Source: Plotosus lineatus
Lineage: Eukaryota; Chordata; Actinopteri; Siluriformes; Plotosidae
Direction: 5' to 3'
Assembly (NCBI GenBank): GCA_024760905.1
Contig: CM045731.1
Location: 51,121,501-51,185,500, forward strand
DNA: 64,000 bases
Shown one piece after another: positions 20,391 through 30,670 of the stretch. The stretch's first letter is position 1. Every line of letters starts with the position of its first letter. Made by a program: the position numbers and the translations under genes. The notes under the pieces are model-generated. The model had not been told where the DNA came from, made no database searches, and saw nothing but the letters and a program-made list of their open reading frames with translations.

Positions 20391-21324
20391 CAGAAGCCAG
20401 AGAAGATGCAGGGCATTTGAGTGGCCCAAATAATAACCAAAAACACACCAAAAAAACTTGAATTCACAATTCAAGAAATGACACGGGTAACATGTTTTTT
20501 TTTTTTTGCACGAAGGAGGAAAAAAAAACCCAAATTTTAATCTACAAAAGACCTACCTGTATAGCTTCTTTAGATGTCTAAACTACTTGAAACCTTGAAC
20601 ACAAGATGACGCGTCAAAACCTTCTACACTCTGATATCAGTTATGACAAACACATGTGACTATGATGGTCTTAAGAAAACAGCTCTTTACTGTCAGCTTA
20701 GTCTATAAATACATCAGTGGTGTCCATTTCTACAGGGTTAGGAGGGGAGGGAAGTACACCTCACACCCTGTTCCAGTTAGCATTACTGAAACTCTCCCTC
20801 CCCCCAAACCAACCCCAATATCCTCTGAGTTAGTTGGCCAACAGGCATGGGTCCTTCAACGCAGCTAGAGCTGGTAAAAATATCCACAAGGCACATAAAT
20901 CACAAGTGCTACAGCTGGCCTAGGATTAAACAAACTTCATAAGCTAACGGTTTGGAAGTAGTATTAAAGCCAAATTCAAATTCACCACATCTTAAAGCCA
21001 GAAAGTTGCCATTTGAAACGACTTTAGCTTTGTGTCATGTCATGTCTGTGATCTGATTTTTGTTCTGAAAAATTAAACAACTGAATGACCATGTTCAGAG
21101 ACTGGTGATTCCATAATTTTTGCCAAGGGTGTAAATGCTAAACTTGACTGATCCGAGTTTGATTTGTTACTTTGTTATTGGGAAAGCTGAGCATGGTATA
21201 CCTCTGTAAGATTCAAAAAGAACTAGAGGCATCTACTGGGGTTCTATTTTTCTCTTTTGCAGGTAAGGAGTTACTTTTATGAGTTTTACCTCATGAATCA
21301 TTTCTGACGGAATTAAGAAGAATT
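20391..21324. other. Unannotated intron sequence
   Basis: AT-rich with T and A homopolymers. No gene or repeat family recognised. Confidence 0.4.
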
Positions 21325-21567
21325 AGAGGAAGAGTGTACAAGACGGTGATGAGACCAGCGATGTTGTATGGTTTAGAAACAGTGGCTCTGACAAGAGGCA
21401 GCGCTGGAGGTAGCAGAGATGAAAATGTTGAGGTTCTCTTTGGGAGTAACGAGGATGGATAGGATCAGGAATAAGTACATCAGAGGGACAGCACATGTAA
21501 GAGGTTTTGGAGACAAAGTCAGAGAGGCTAGATTGAGATGACATCTCCAGGGGAGGGATAGTGGGTA

Positions 21568-22294
21568 CAGTCATCCCTTGAATATCGCGGATGATGTAGA
21601 CCAGACCTGGCCGCAATATTCGAAAAACCGCGAAGTAGGAACGCCCCACCATCCCATTTCTACCACATTGTCTCATTTCTATATGTTTTCGCGTCTATAC
21701 AATATCAAGAAGTGTATATTAAATGTTACACAGTTATATGCATATGTAAATACTGTAATGTATTAATATTTAAATAGAATTTATATACAAATACTTAAAG
21801 TACTGTACTCACCTCTGACAATAGCTTTTCTCTGCGGTGCAGGACGTTCACAAACACTATACAGTAAAATCACAAAATCACAAAAATCCCGCAAGAATGT
21901 GCGAGGCAGCAGCGTCACACATCTAAGCCAATCAGCTTGCAAGATTGAATTGAGTGGATGGCAGGCAACAGCATCACGCGTCTAAGCCAATCAGCTTGCG
22001 GATTGAGTTGAGTGGGCGGGAGGCAATAGCGTCACGCGTCTAAGCCAATCAGCTTGCGAGATTGAGTTGAGTGGGCGGTCCCTGCCTGAACTGGGGAGGA
22101 GGGGCACTTCAGTCTGTCGTTTGGAAACAATGGACGCAGCCTGCCTCGGGTCCCTGCCTACCGCTTGCTTACATGCGAGTTTCAGCACGAATTTTGAATT
22201 TTTTATGAATATTTTTTTAATTTTATTTTTTATTAAAACACCGCGATGTACCAAGACCGAGATGCTCAAATCGCAAAGTGGCAAGGGATGACTG
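21568..22294. mobile_element. TA-flanked MITE (Tigger/mariner type, family P2), 727 bp
   Basis: The ends CAGTCATCCCTTG and its reverse complement CAAGGGATGACTG are a perfect 13-bp TIR flanked by TA (21566-21567, 22295-22296). Interior AATATCGCGGATGATG and CACCGCGATG sequences suit the Tigger type. No transposase. Confidence 0.85.
21903..22078. repeat. 58-59 bp tandem repeat, three copies, each with CCAAT box
   Basis: Units at 21903-21961, 21962-22019 and 22020-22078, each with CTAAGCCAATCAGCTTGC, a very good NF-Y (CCAAT) site. A short open frame starting ATGGACGCAGCCTGCC follows about 50 bp downstream. Confidence 0.85.
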
Positions 22295-22498
22295 TATATT
22301 GGTCGTAGGATGCTGAGGTTGGAACTACCAGGCAGAAGGCCTCGAGGAAGACCAAAGAGAAGATTTATGGATGTGGTGAAGGAGGACATGAAGGTAGTTG
22401 GAGTAAGAGTAGAAGATGCAGAGGATAGGGTGACATGGAGGCAGATCATTCGCTGTGGCGACCCCTGAAGGGAAAAGCCGAAAGGAAAAGAAGAAGAT

Positions 22499-23659
22499 CT
22501 CTCCCCCAAAACAATTGAATAAATACTTAAAATAAGGTTTTCGGGGCTAATAACTTTAGTTTTAGACTCACATCCATTGCTTTATGGAAGATCGTGTTTC
22601 AAAACAGGTTGTGAAACAAGCAGCAGTCCTGTATGACTATAAAAAAAGGTGTTGTTAGTGAACTCGGTTCACATTCCACACAGAGATCCAACTATGTTGC
22701 CTGCACAACTCTGAACGCCCTGGAAAGAAGTTCTTTTAAGAAACAGAAGTTACCTAGTCTGAATAGTGCATAATAACATTTGATAATTCCATAGAAAATC
22801 CAACTCACTTCAACCCAAGACATCAAATTCCTCCATAAATATGATTACTAAAACACTATTACCTTTGAGCACTACTAAGTAGCAAACCTACCTCTGCTAA
22901 AAATAAAATCCTAATTTGTAACAGGAGCACCAGAAAATCTGGATATACTCACAGAACCTTTCTGTTTAGACTTTTCTGAGGACTCTCAACATGATAGTCC
23001 CCAGACAAAGTCTTCACCAGCAAGTCCCCGTGCTATACATAACAGGTTGAGGTCAAAAATAGAAAATACACTAGACCTGAAAAAATGGTCACGGAGGGGA
23101 GTGTTCTGATAAAGGGGCATGGATGAATGGTTTGTGTGTGGTGGCCCTGCCATGGACTGGTGAGCTGTTCAGAGTACACCTCAAATTTACTCTGAGAAGT
23201 AAGCAAAGATCAAGTGAACAGGAAGTGATGATTGGATGAGCGATATGTGATGAAGGTGCATCATACCGGACAAACTTTAAAGTGGTTATGGTACACACCT
23301 TCCACTTGCAGTACTTACAGTGCATGTGCAGAGTTGCGCTCACAATCCTGATATATGACGCTTATAATTTAAGAATTGTGTGAATACCACGGAAGAGATT
23401 TGACTGTGAGGTATGAAATGGCACTCGGAATCCACGGAGTGACACGTGTTGTTTTGAAAACATGATGCGTCACCGCACACTTTTAGCCCAACCATACTTT
23501 ATTCCCCATTGAGAATCTGACAGGGTACTGAATATTTTTAGTCCACCATAAACACAGCTGATCCCCAGGACATGTGGAAGGCATTAGAATCGTGAATCAA
23601 TTCCTTTTTCAATATTTTATAAAAGGATTCACGCTTGTAATAATGTACAATTTTGGAGC
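22499..23659. other. Unannotated intron sequence
   Basis: Nothing recognised except a weak family-A-like stretch near 23130-23200 (GCCATGGACTGGTGAGC). Confidence 0.4.
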
Positions 23660-23945
23660 AATGGAGGCCTGCCGGTAAAGTGCTGAATTACTGACCCCAA
23701 GCTCAGGGGTTCAAGCCCCACTTTCAATAGGTTTTAACTGCTTTCTACCCAGTACAGCTAACTGGATTATCAAAGGCCAGCCATGTCTCTCACTGTTTGT
23801 GGTGAGACGTTCATGTAAAGGAACCATTACTGACTTTCGTCAAAAGGAGCTGCATAGATGTCAGCATGTTTCTGCCCTGAGTTGGCCGAGATGGGCGCCA
23901 GACTCCACGCGACCCTGATTAGGATAAATTGGTTCAGAAAATAAA
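23660..23945 (+). mobile_element. SINE B/A chimera, tail shortened
   Basis: B head with GGGGTTCAAGCCCCAC and AACCATTACTGACTTTCG, then the junction CTGCCCTGAGTTGGCC directly into the end of the A tail (GAGATGGGCGCCAGACTCC), ending in AATAAATGAATGAAT. Confidence 0.7.
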
Positions 23946-25303
23946 TGAATGAATAACACAATTTTCAACTTGTGCTACCTTTTATTGTTATTAAATTTGA
24001 GGCTTCAGGTCAATTTCTTTCACTTCATAATAATTTTAAAATATTTAATATGTTTATTAAAACATTTAACGTCTTCCTCCATTTTTGCTCATTTTAATTT
24101 TCTTATTATCTCCTAATAACTACTTTTAATTGTACTTGACTGTACATTTATAATGTGTGACACACACTTAAAAAGCTTAATGCTTTTCAAGTTTTGTTCG
24201 TTAATGCAAACGTTCTTGAATTCATAAGACAGACTAACGTTTCTCCATTGCTTTCTTTACCCATCTGTCAAGCATGCTTTCCCCAACAGACCAAATACAA
24301 TGCATGATGGTATATATTGCCAAGAAAGTGCCCGCTGCTTCACTAATTTTCATGATGGAATACACTGACTGCATGCACTATATTTACATTGATGGCATTT
24401 TATCTTACTTACATTTTTAGCTGAGATATGTGCAGTGCTACTTAAGGAAATTAGTATAGCATCAATCTGATTTTTTATTCTTTGTGTTGTGACCATTATG
24501 TCTGTCAGTCCGTACATGGTGGAACTCTGGTGGCATTTCACAAGCTAATACTTAACCATGGAAACAAGAATGAATGCCTGGGTGATGGTAACTTCTACTC
24601 TATCCTCCCCTCCAAATCATGAATTGTTTCAAGCCATAAAATAAATAGTTTTTAAATAAAATAGACTACACCTTTATAACAATGTAAACAGAATTATATC
24701 TGCCACATGCAGTAGGTATTGTAAGAGCAAGACCTACGAAATGTTAATTATTGTCAACATGCAGGTCGAAATTTTAAGTGATTTAATTATGATTGTTTTA
24801 CTTGTAATCAAACTGTTAAATGAATAAGTGATGATTTGTGTGAAGTAAAAAGATGGGTAGCATCCATAAGAATTGCAGAAGGGCCAAAATAGGGTCTGGG
24901 TGATATGCTGGTAACCTGTCCCCTGATGACACCCCAACAGTAGCTTCTATGTAGCGTAAAGCTATAGACAGAAATGCAGAATGCTCTAAAACAGGCCTAT
25001 GAGGCCTTTCCCCTGGCATAACAAGTGTGAAGGTCGTAGCGACGTAGTCTCTACATCAGAAGAAGACTTGAAGTAAACAATCACAGGACTGCTTTCTGTC
25101 CCACACTTAAAAACAATCTTGGTGAATGCTTTAACAGCCTTTGCCCTTGAGTGCTGAAGGATCTTCGAATGGTCATTTGAAGATCTGCCTTTGCAGTACT
25201 GAACTGCTAACTAACACTCTGTTGTACTTTGACCAAATAAATTGTCTCCAATCTTGAACTTGAGTCTCTTGGTGAATTGAACCATGTCTGCAACAACAGT
25301 ATA
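23946..25303. other. Unannotated AT-rich intron sequence
   Basis: No gene, splice-bounded exon or repeat family recognised. Confidence 0.4.
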
Positions 25304-26146
25304 CAGTAGTATCTCACCTTACGAGAGACCCAAGAAATGAAAAATCCAGGTTACAAAACGCATAAAATTTCCGTATCTGGATATGAATAAAATACATAAA
25401 ATTTCCATATCTGGATACGAAACAAATTCACGTTATGAAACGCACCATCTCAAAAATTCAAACAATGCATGAGTTGCTCTACCATTGGCTTTCTCCCAAC
25501 ATCCCGCCCCGCTGGCCTCCCATTGGCTAGAAGGGAGCTGCATCTCCATAATACCCATGACACAGCTCCCTCCCATTGGCTATTATGGAGCTGCCTCTCC
25601 ATAATACCCATGACGCAGCTCCCTCCCATTGGCTATTATGAAGCTGCATCATGTGTCTTCGACCCACTGTTCGTCATGGAGTTCTAACATGCGTAAAGGA
25701 CAGAGTTACTGACTGTTGTTTTGTGAGTTTTTCGAGTGTGCTCATTGCAACTTTATTTTTTGGCTCAGGCTTTTAACCTTGCATAAACATTTGTAAGATT
25801 ATAACTCTGCTAAGAAGACATGGTCAACACACACACATGTGATTCCTGGTGAAAGTGATACCCCGTGAGAGTGAAAAGAAGAAAAGAAGAAGCGGGCTTG
25901 TGGCATGCGGTTGAGTGCTATCACAAAGGAATATGGCCAAACCCATCTACCACCGGTACAATATTGAAGCAAAAAGAGTCTTAAAAGGTATACTTATATA
26001 ATTTTTAAAGGGTTTAGGGGTAGTATTGGGGGGGCTTGGAACAAATCATGCCTTTTACATGTAAAATGCAGCTCAACTTACGAAAAAAAATCAGGTTACG
26101 AAACCACCTCTGGCACGGATTAATTTTGCAAGGTGATATACTAGTG
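25304..26146 (+). mobile_element. Tigger-like P1 element, complete ends
   Basis: The left end CAGTAGTATCTCACCTTAC and the reverse complement of the right end CACTAGTATATCACCTTGC differ at about 3 of 19 positions and are flanked by TA (25302-25303, 26147-26148). Inside are the 53-bp duplicated CCAAT module (25530-25650) and a degenerate transposase start (ATGGCCAAACCCATCTACC corresponds to the YGRNPST region). Confidence 0.8.
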
Positions 26147-26148
26147 TA

Positions 26149-26860
26149 TTTGTTTAGTTTTTTTTTATCTGGAAAAAAATAAACTATTACTGCGGACATT
26201 AAGGAAGTGCGTGATGTTTCTGTCACACATAACTTGGTTACTCAAGTAAACCTATCCAGCAGAATGGCATCCCTTCATCCTGTGTGGTGATATTTGGTTT
26301 CCATTTAAAAAACCTGATCTCAGTAGCACAACCCCTTTCAGACAATATGACTATTCTGGAGGGAGGGAAGATATAACGTGATGGTTACATGACAGTAGGT
26401 CATCACAGTATACGATGTAAGATGTAAAATGTGAAGAGCATATTTGCATGGAAAAAACTGACCCAAAATCTTAAATCTAATCAGTGGCGTTTTTATGGGT
26501 GGTCCTCCAGCTCAGGTGACGTTGACCTTCGTGTTTTAGTGATGCTGCAGCATGAACACCACCAAGTAAGAATAGTGTCCAAAAGAGGTAACAGTTTACA
26601 GCACACAACCTGTGTAGTGAATAAAAGTAATGAATGAGGACATAGGGCAAATCGTCCAGTGACGTCATCACGTTGCAAACACAAACTTCTTAATAAAATA
26701 ACAGAAATATAAGACTACTTGACAAACCAGCACTAAACACCTCACAAATACTTCAGTGTAAACACTGGTAATATTTTAGTTTTTCCCCTTAAATTGTGTC
26801 TGCGTGTGTGTGTGTGAGACCGAGAGAGAGAGAATTAAAGACTGGAACGTCCATTAGCTG
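26149..26860. other. Unannotated intron sequence
   Basis: No gene recognised. Ends in a GT/GA-rich simple repeat (26800-26835). Confidence 0.4.
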
Positions 26861-26928
26861 TTTTACTTCAAGGAGAAATCTGCACGCGACAAGCAACACA
26901 TTCCACGCATGCGCACTTTTCCACTTAC

Positions 26929-27085
26929 CGAATACCCACGGTGTTTTTTCGTCAGTCGCCTCTCGGTTCAGATTTTTTTTTATTTATTCAGAACTGATCC
27001 TTGTTAATTTATTTGTTTGGTTGGTTGAAAAAAAAAACTTTAATACGACGCTCGTCTGTTCCGCCTTCCTCTCGACGCCATATTG
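26929..27085 (-). other. klhl21: Inferred KLHL21 5' noncoding exon 1
   Basis: KLHL21 exon 2 has a splice acceptor upstream of its start codon, so a noncoding exon is required. This is the only CpG-rich, promoter-like minus-strand segment seen upstream of it, and it ends in a consensus donor ATTCG|GTAAGT (26929/26928). The exon would be about 155 nt, with an intron of 11,037 bp. It holds a 13-codon upstream ORF starting ATGGCGTCGAGAGG. The link to KLHL21 is inferred. Confidence 0.5.
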
Positions 27086-27175
27086 CCCAATGCAGCCGTA
27101 TCGCACGCGCCCCAACACGCCCGTTCATTGGCTACTCTAAAGCAGTCTGTATGACGTCTGACGTAAACCTTTCCA
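27060..27175 (-). promoter_or_regulatory. Candidate TATA-less promoter
   Basis: Reading the minus strand: TTACGTCAGACGTCA (CRE-like, 27152-27166), AGCCAATG (CCAAT box, 27126-27133), GC-rich GGGGCGCGTGCG, then AATATGGCG (YY1-like, 27077-27085), which in TATA-less promoters often marks the transcription start. An NRF1-like TGCGCATGCG lies downstream at 26906-26915. CpG density is far above the surroundings. Confidence 0.55.
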
Positions 27176-27660
27176 AATGGCTCTGAACTTTCTACATAAG
27201 ATCACTACGTAGAGGAGAAAATACAAACAGTTACGCACTACATAATGCACTATATATTTGTAATGAGCTATTTGAGATACAGCAAGTTGTTGCCGCTATT
27301 CTGTCAATGTTTTTATTTTTAAATACGATTTATTACAAAACTTATATTAAACATATGTAGGTGGTAGCAATAATATATAAAAATAAATAATAATAATAAT
27401 TATAATAGTTATTATTTATTTGTTTATTTATTATAATTATGTCAAAAGTCCTCGTTTTCATCATGACTCCTTTTCCTCAGTCCTCTTCATCACCACTCAT
27501 GCTCTTCAACACTTCACAACCCTTCACTTCTTTGTGATGACATTTTTCTTTCACATTAATTTCCTCTTCACAGACTGATGCCTTTCACTCCGATATCATA
27601 TCCTATTCGTCACCATCAGACTTCTTCATTTTTCCTTCATCATCATCATCATCATCATCA

Positions 27661-27691
<31 letters not shown>

Positions 27692-27720
27692 CTCTTCTCG
27701 AGTGAGGGCAGAGTACACCC
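27176..27720. other. AT-rich intergenic sequence with (ATC)n
   Basis: Contains AT-rich sequence and a (CAT/ATC)n run at about 27640-27690. No gene. Confidence 0.6.
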
Positions 27721-27797
27721 TGTTGATAGTGAGTCCTGAAACCCTGACCTTGGGATCAGTAATCCAGCACCTTACCACCATGCCACCACTGCCTTGA
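27721..27797 (-). mobile_element. SINE B/A fragment
   Basis: The minus-strand head AGGCAGTGGTGGCATGGTGG joined almost directly to AACAGGGTGTACTCTGCCC of the A tail. Most of the body is deleted. A (TTA)n run follows (27803-27837). Confidence 0.6.
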
Positions 27798-27801
27798 TTG
27801 C

Positions 27802-27838
<37 letters not shown>

Positions 27839-27856
27839 GTTCATAACTTCATTTTC

Positions 27857-28195
27857 AGGGGCAGTGGTGGTCTAGTGATATAAGGCGCTGGATCGCCGAT
27901 CCAAAGGTTGGGGGTTCGAGTCTCACTCTCCACAAGGTTGTCACTGTGCCCCCCAGTGCAGCTAACTGGGTTATCAAAGGCCAGCCATGTCTCCCACTGT
28001 CTATGGTGTGAGGCATGTAAAAGAACCATTGCTGACTTTCGTAAAGAGTAGGCTGCAAAGCCGTTGGTGTGTTTCTGCCCTACAATGGCCTGGCGAGCTG
28101 TCCAGGGTGTACTCTGCCCTCGCCTGAAGTTGGCTGGGATAGGCACCAGCCTCCCCACAACTCAAATTAGGATTAAGCGGTTACAGAAAATGAAC
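27857..28195 (+). mobile_element. SINE B/A chimera, full length
   Basis: GGGCAGTGGTGGTCTAGTG head, B box GGGGTTCGAGTCTC, B middle to GGTGTGTTTCTGCCC, then the A tail CTGGCGAGCTGTCCAGGGTG, ending AGCGGTTACAGAAAATGAA. Confidence 0.85.
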
Positions 28196-28204
28196 TGAAC
28201 TTCA

Positions 28205-28640
28205 TTTTCAGGTGACATGGTGGTGGGGTGGTTCGCATGTCCACCTCATAGCAAGAGGCACCTAGGTTTGAGTTCTGGGCTCAGCAAAGGGCATTTCATT
28301 GAGGAGTTATATGTTCGGCCAGCACAGTGGCATAGTGATTAGCACATCTGCCTCATAGCAAGAAGGTCCTAGATTTGTCTTTCCGTGTAGAGTGTGCATG
28401 TTCTCCCCATGTTTTCATGGGTTTCCTCAAGGTTCTCCGGTTTTCTCCAACAGTCCAATATACAGTACATACATGATAGTTAACTGGCTGTTACAATTGT
28501 CCCTAGGTGTGGGTGTGAATGGCCTGGCGAGCTTTTTAGGGTGTATACCGTCCTTGCCCAGAGTCTGCTGAAATGAACGCTAACCTCTATGCAATCCTAA
28601 TTAGAATCAAGCCGCTCATAAAATGAGTGAATTTAATAAA
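28205..28640 (+). mobile_element. Two tandem SINE family A copies
   Basis: A truncated head (28205-28313) is followed by a fuller copy (28318-28640) with GCACAGTGGCATAGTGATTAG, CATGTTCTCCCCATG and a tail ending in AATAAATGAATG. Confidence 0.75.
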
Positions 28641-28869
28641 TGAATGTTTGATGTCCTATGATGCTAACACATGGAAGCACTATTTGTGCAAATTTCTATC
28701 ACGGAAATGTTGAATGATCATATCTGATTAATCAGGAAGTGTTTATTAATTTTAATCTATAACAGCATCTGTGACAAGTTGATTGAACAGTTCCTTGCAA
28801 ATAATGTATCCAGGACCAGTTTCTTTCTTTCTTTTGGACCTCTTTTTAAACAAATATAACACAGATATA

Positions 28870-29237
28870 AACCATCCATTCATTTACTCATTCATTCATT
28901 TTCTAAACCACTTAGTCCTAATCAGGGTCGCAGAGGGGCTGGTGCCCATCTCAGTTAACTCTAGTTGAGGGCGTGTTACACTCTATACAGCTCACCAGGT
29001 CATCGCAGGGCCAACACATGCAGCCATTCACACTCGCTGTCACATCTAGGGCATCAGCCAGTGAGCCGACTCTGTATGTTTTTGGACTCCGAAAGGAAAC
29101 TGGACCACCTGTAGAAAACCCACGCAAGCACGGGGAGAACATGCAAACTTGATACATAAACGCCCTGAGCCTGGGACTTGAACCCAGAACCTTCTTGCTG
29201 TGAGGCAAACGTACTAATCACTGTGCCACTGCAACAT
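28870..29237 (-). mobile_element. SINE family A, full length
   Basis: The minus-strand head has GGCACAGTGATTAGTACG, CTCACAGCAAGAAGG and GCATGTTCTCCCCGTGC, and the tail is AATGAATGAATGAGTAAATG. Confidence 0.8.
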
Positions 29238-29407
29238 GAACTGTTAGTAAAATAAATTAACATAATAAATCAATTGATTACATAACTAAAATAACTATTT
29301 TAACATATAAAAAATGTTTTTTAACATTATGATTTAAACACTGAATTTTTACATTTAATTTTCTTCTGGCTACATATGAGTGTTGACTTTCTTTTTTTTT
29401 TTTTTTT

Positions 29408-29975
29408 TTTTAGCATGTCTGCCTCACAGCAAGACGGTCCTGTGTTTTGAATCCCAAACTCAGTGAGGGTGTTTCTGTCTGGAATTTGGATGTTGTCCAT
29501 GTTCATGCATTGGTTTCTTTCACGCATTTCGGTTTCCTCCTACAGTTGGAAGAGATGCACATTAAGTTATTTTATTTTATTTTTTTACACTCGAGCCATA
29601 GTGGCTCATCAGGCCAGTGCTTATCCCCGGTTTCCATAGCGTGAAGCGACTAGGAGTACAACTCCTCCTGAATGGGACACTAGTCCATCGCAGGTTACCT
29701 TCCCAGTATATTTTTACTGGTGCCCATTTATACTGCTGGGTGAACAGAGGCAAACTTGTGGTTGAGACCTTGCCCAGGGGTCTTAGCACAGTGAGGGTTT
29801 CAGTGGGATATGAACACACAACCTACTGGTCATGAGTGCAGCACCCTAACCACTACACCATCGGCCCCCATTAGGTTAAGTGGCTGTCCCATATTAGCTG
29901 TAGGTGTGAATGGTTGTGTGTGTTGGTCCTGCAATGAACTGAAGAGCTGTCCAGTGTACCCTCTTTTTTCAAGTA
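29408..29975 (+). mobile_element. SINE family A interrupted by SINE C
   Basis: 5' part: CTGCCTCACAGCAAGACGG to GATGCACATTAAGTTA. 3' part from ATTAGGTTAAGTGGCTGTC onward to CTGAAGAGCTGTCCAGTG. The two halves abut in family A order once the C element is removed. Confidence 0.75.
29571..29868 (-). mobile_element. SINE family C inserted in a SINE A
   Basis: Minus-strand head GGGGGCCGATGGTGTAGTGG, B box TGTTCATATCCC, body as in the copy at 2326. Flanks ATTAAGTTA and ATTAGGTTA are a 9-bp TSD with one mismatch. Confidence 0.75.
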
Positions 29976-30128
29976 GTAGCACTCTGTAGGCACTGTCTTT
30001 TTTATTTTATTTAATTATCTTTCAATGTGCTTGTATTCTTTAGAAATATAAATTTGGTGGCCACCTATTTATTCACTATTATGAATCTTTAATTTGTGTA
30101 CAAAGTTCCTGTTTTGGATAACAGTACA

Positions 30129-30136
30129 CGCACGCA

Positions 30137-30229
<93 letters not shown>

Positions 30230-30340
30230 ATGTATATATGTATATGTGTATGTATATATGTATATATGTATATATGTGTATGTATATATGTATATATGTA
30301 TATATGTGTATGTATATATATGTATATATGTATATATGTG

Positions 30341-30376
<36 letters not shown>
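30129..30376. repeat. (CA)n(TA)n and TATATGTGTATG satellite
   Basis: CA run, long TA run, then several copies of a TATATGTATATATGTGTATG-like unit and a further TA run. Confidence 0.9.
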
Positions 30377-30379
<3 letters not shown>

Positions 30380-30390
30380 TGATCATTTGC

Positions 30391-30541
30391 AAGAGAAGAT
30401 TTATGGATGCAGTAAAGGCGGACATGAAAGTCGTTGGAGTAAGAGTAGAAGATGCAGAGGATAGGGAGAGATGGAGGCAGATCATTTGCTGTGGCGACCC
30501 CTGAAGGGAACAGCCGAAAGGAAAAGAAGAAGAAGAAGAAG
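30391..30541 (+). mobile_element. RTE LINE 3' end fragment
   Basis: AGAAGATTTATGGATGCAG to GGCGACCCCTGAAGGGAAC, then AAAGGAAAAGAAGAAGAAG. Only the last 150 bp of an RTE, flanked by TA microsatellites on both sides. Confidence 0.85.
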
Positions 30542-30552
30542 ATATATGTATG

Positions 30553-30618
<66 letters not shown>

Positions 30619-30670
30619 ATATATAATATATAGTTACAGTATATATAACTATATACAGTATATATAGTTG
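30542..30670. repeat. (TA)n microsatellite with TATGTATG and TATAGT variants
   Basis: Long TA run, continuing into ACTATATA/TATATAGT partial palindromes. Confidence 0.9.

Larger units (their letters stand above)
21325..22498 (+). mobile_element. RTE LINE 3' fragment split by a MITE
   Basis: The left piece (to 21567) matches the RTE at 61536-61797 (GTGTACAAGACGGTGATGAG, GACAAAGTCAGAGAGGCTAG). The right piece (from 22295) continues with ATTGGTCGTAGGATGCTGAG and ends GACCCCTGAAGGGAAAAGC, then AAAGGAAAAGAAGAAGA. 5'-truncated, non-coding. Confidence 0.85.

Noticed and set aside
27640..27690. CRISPR-like short repeats
   Set aside because: A simple (ATC)n run with no spacers. The genome is eukaryotic.
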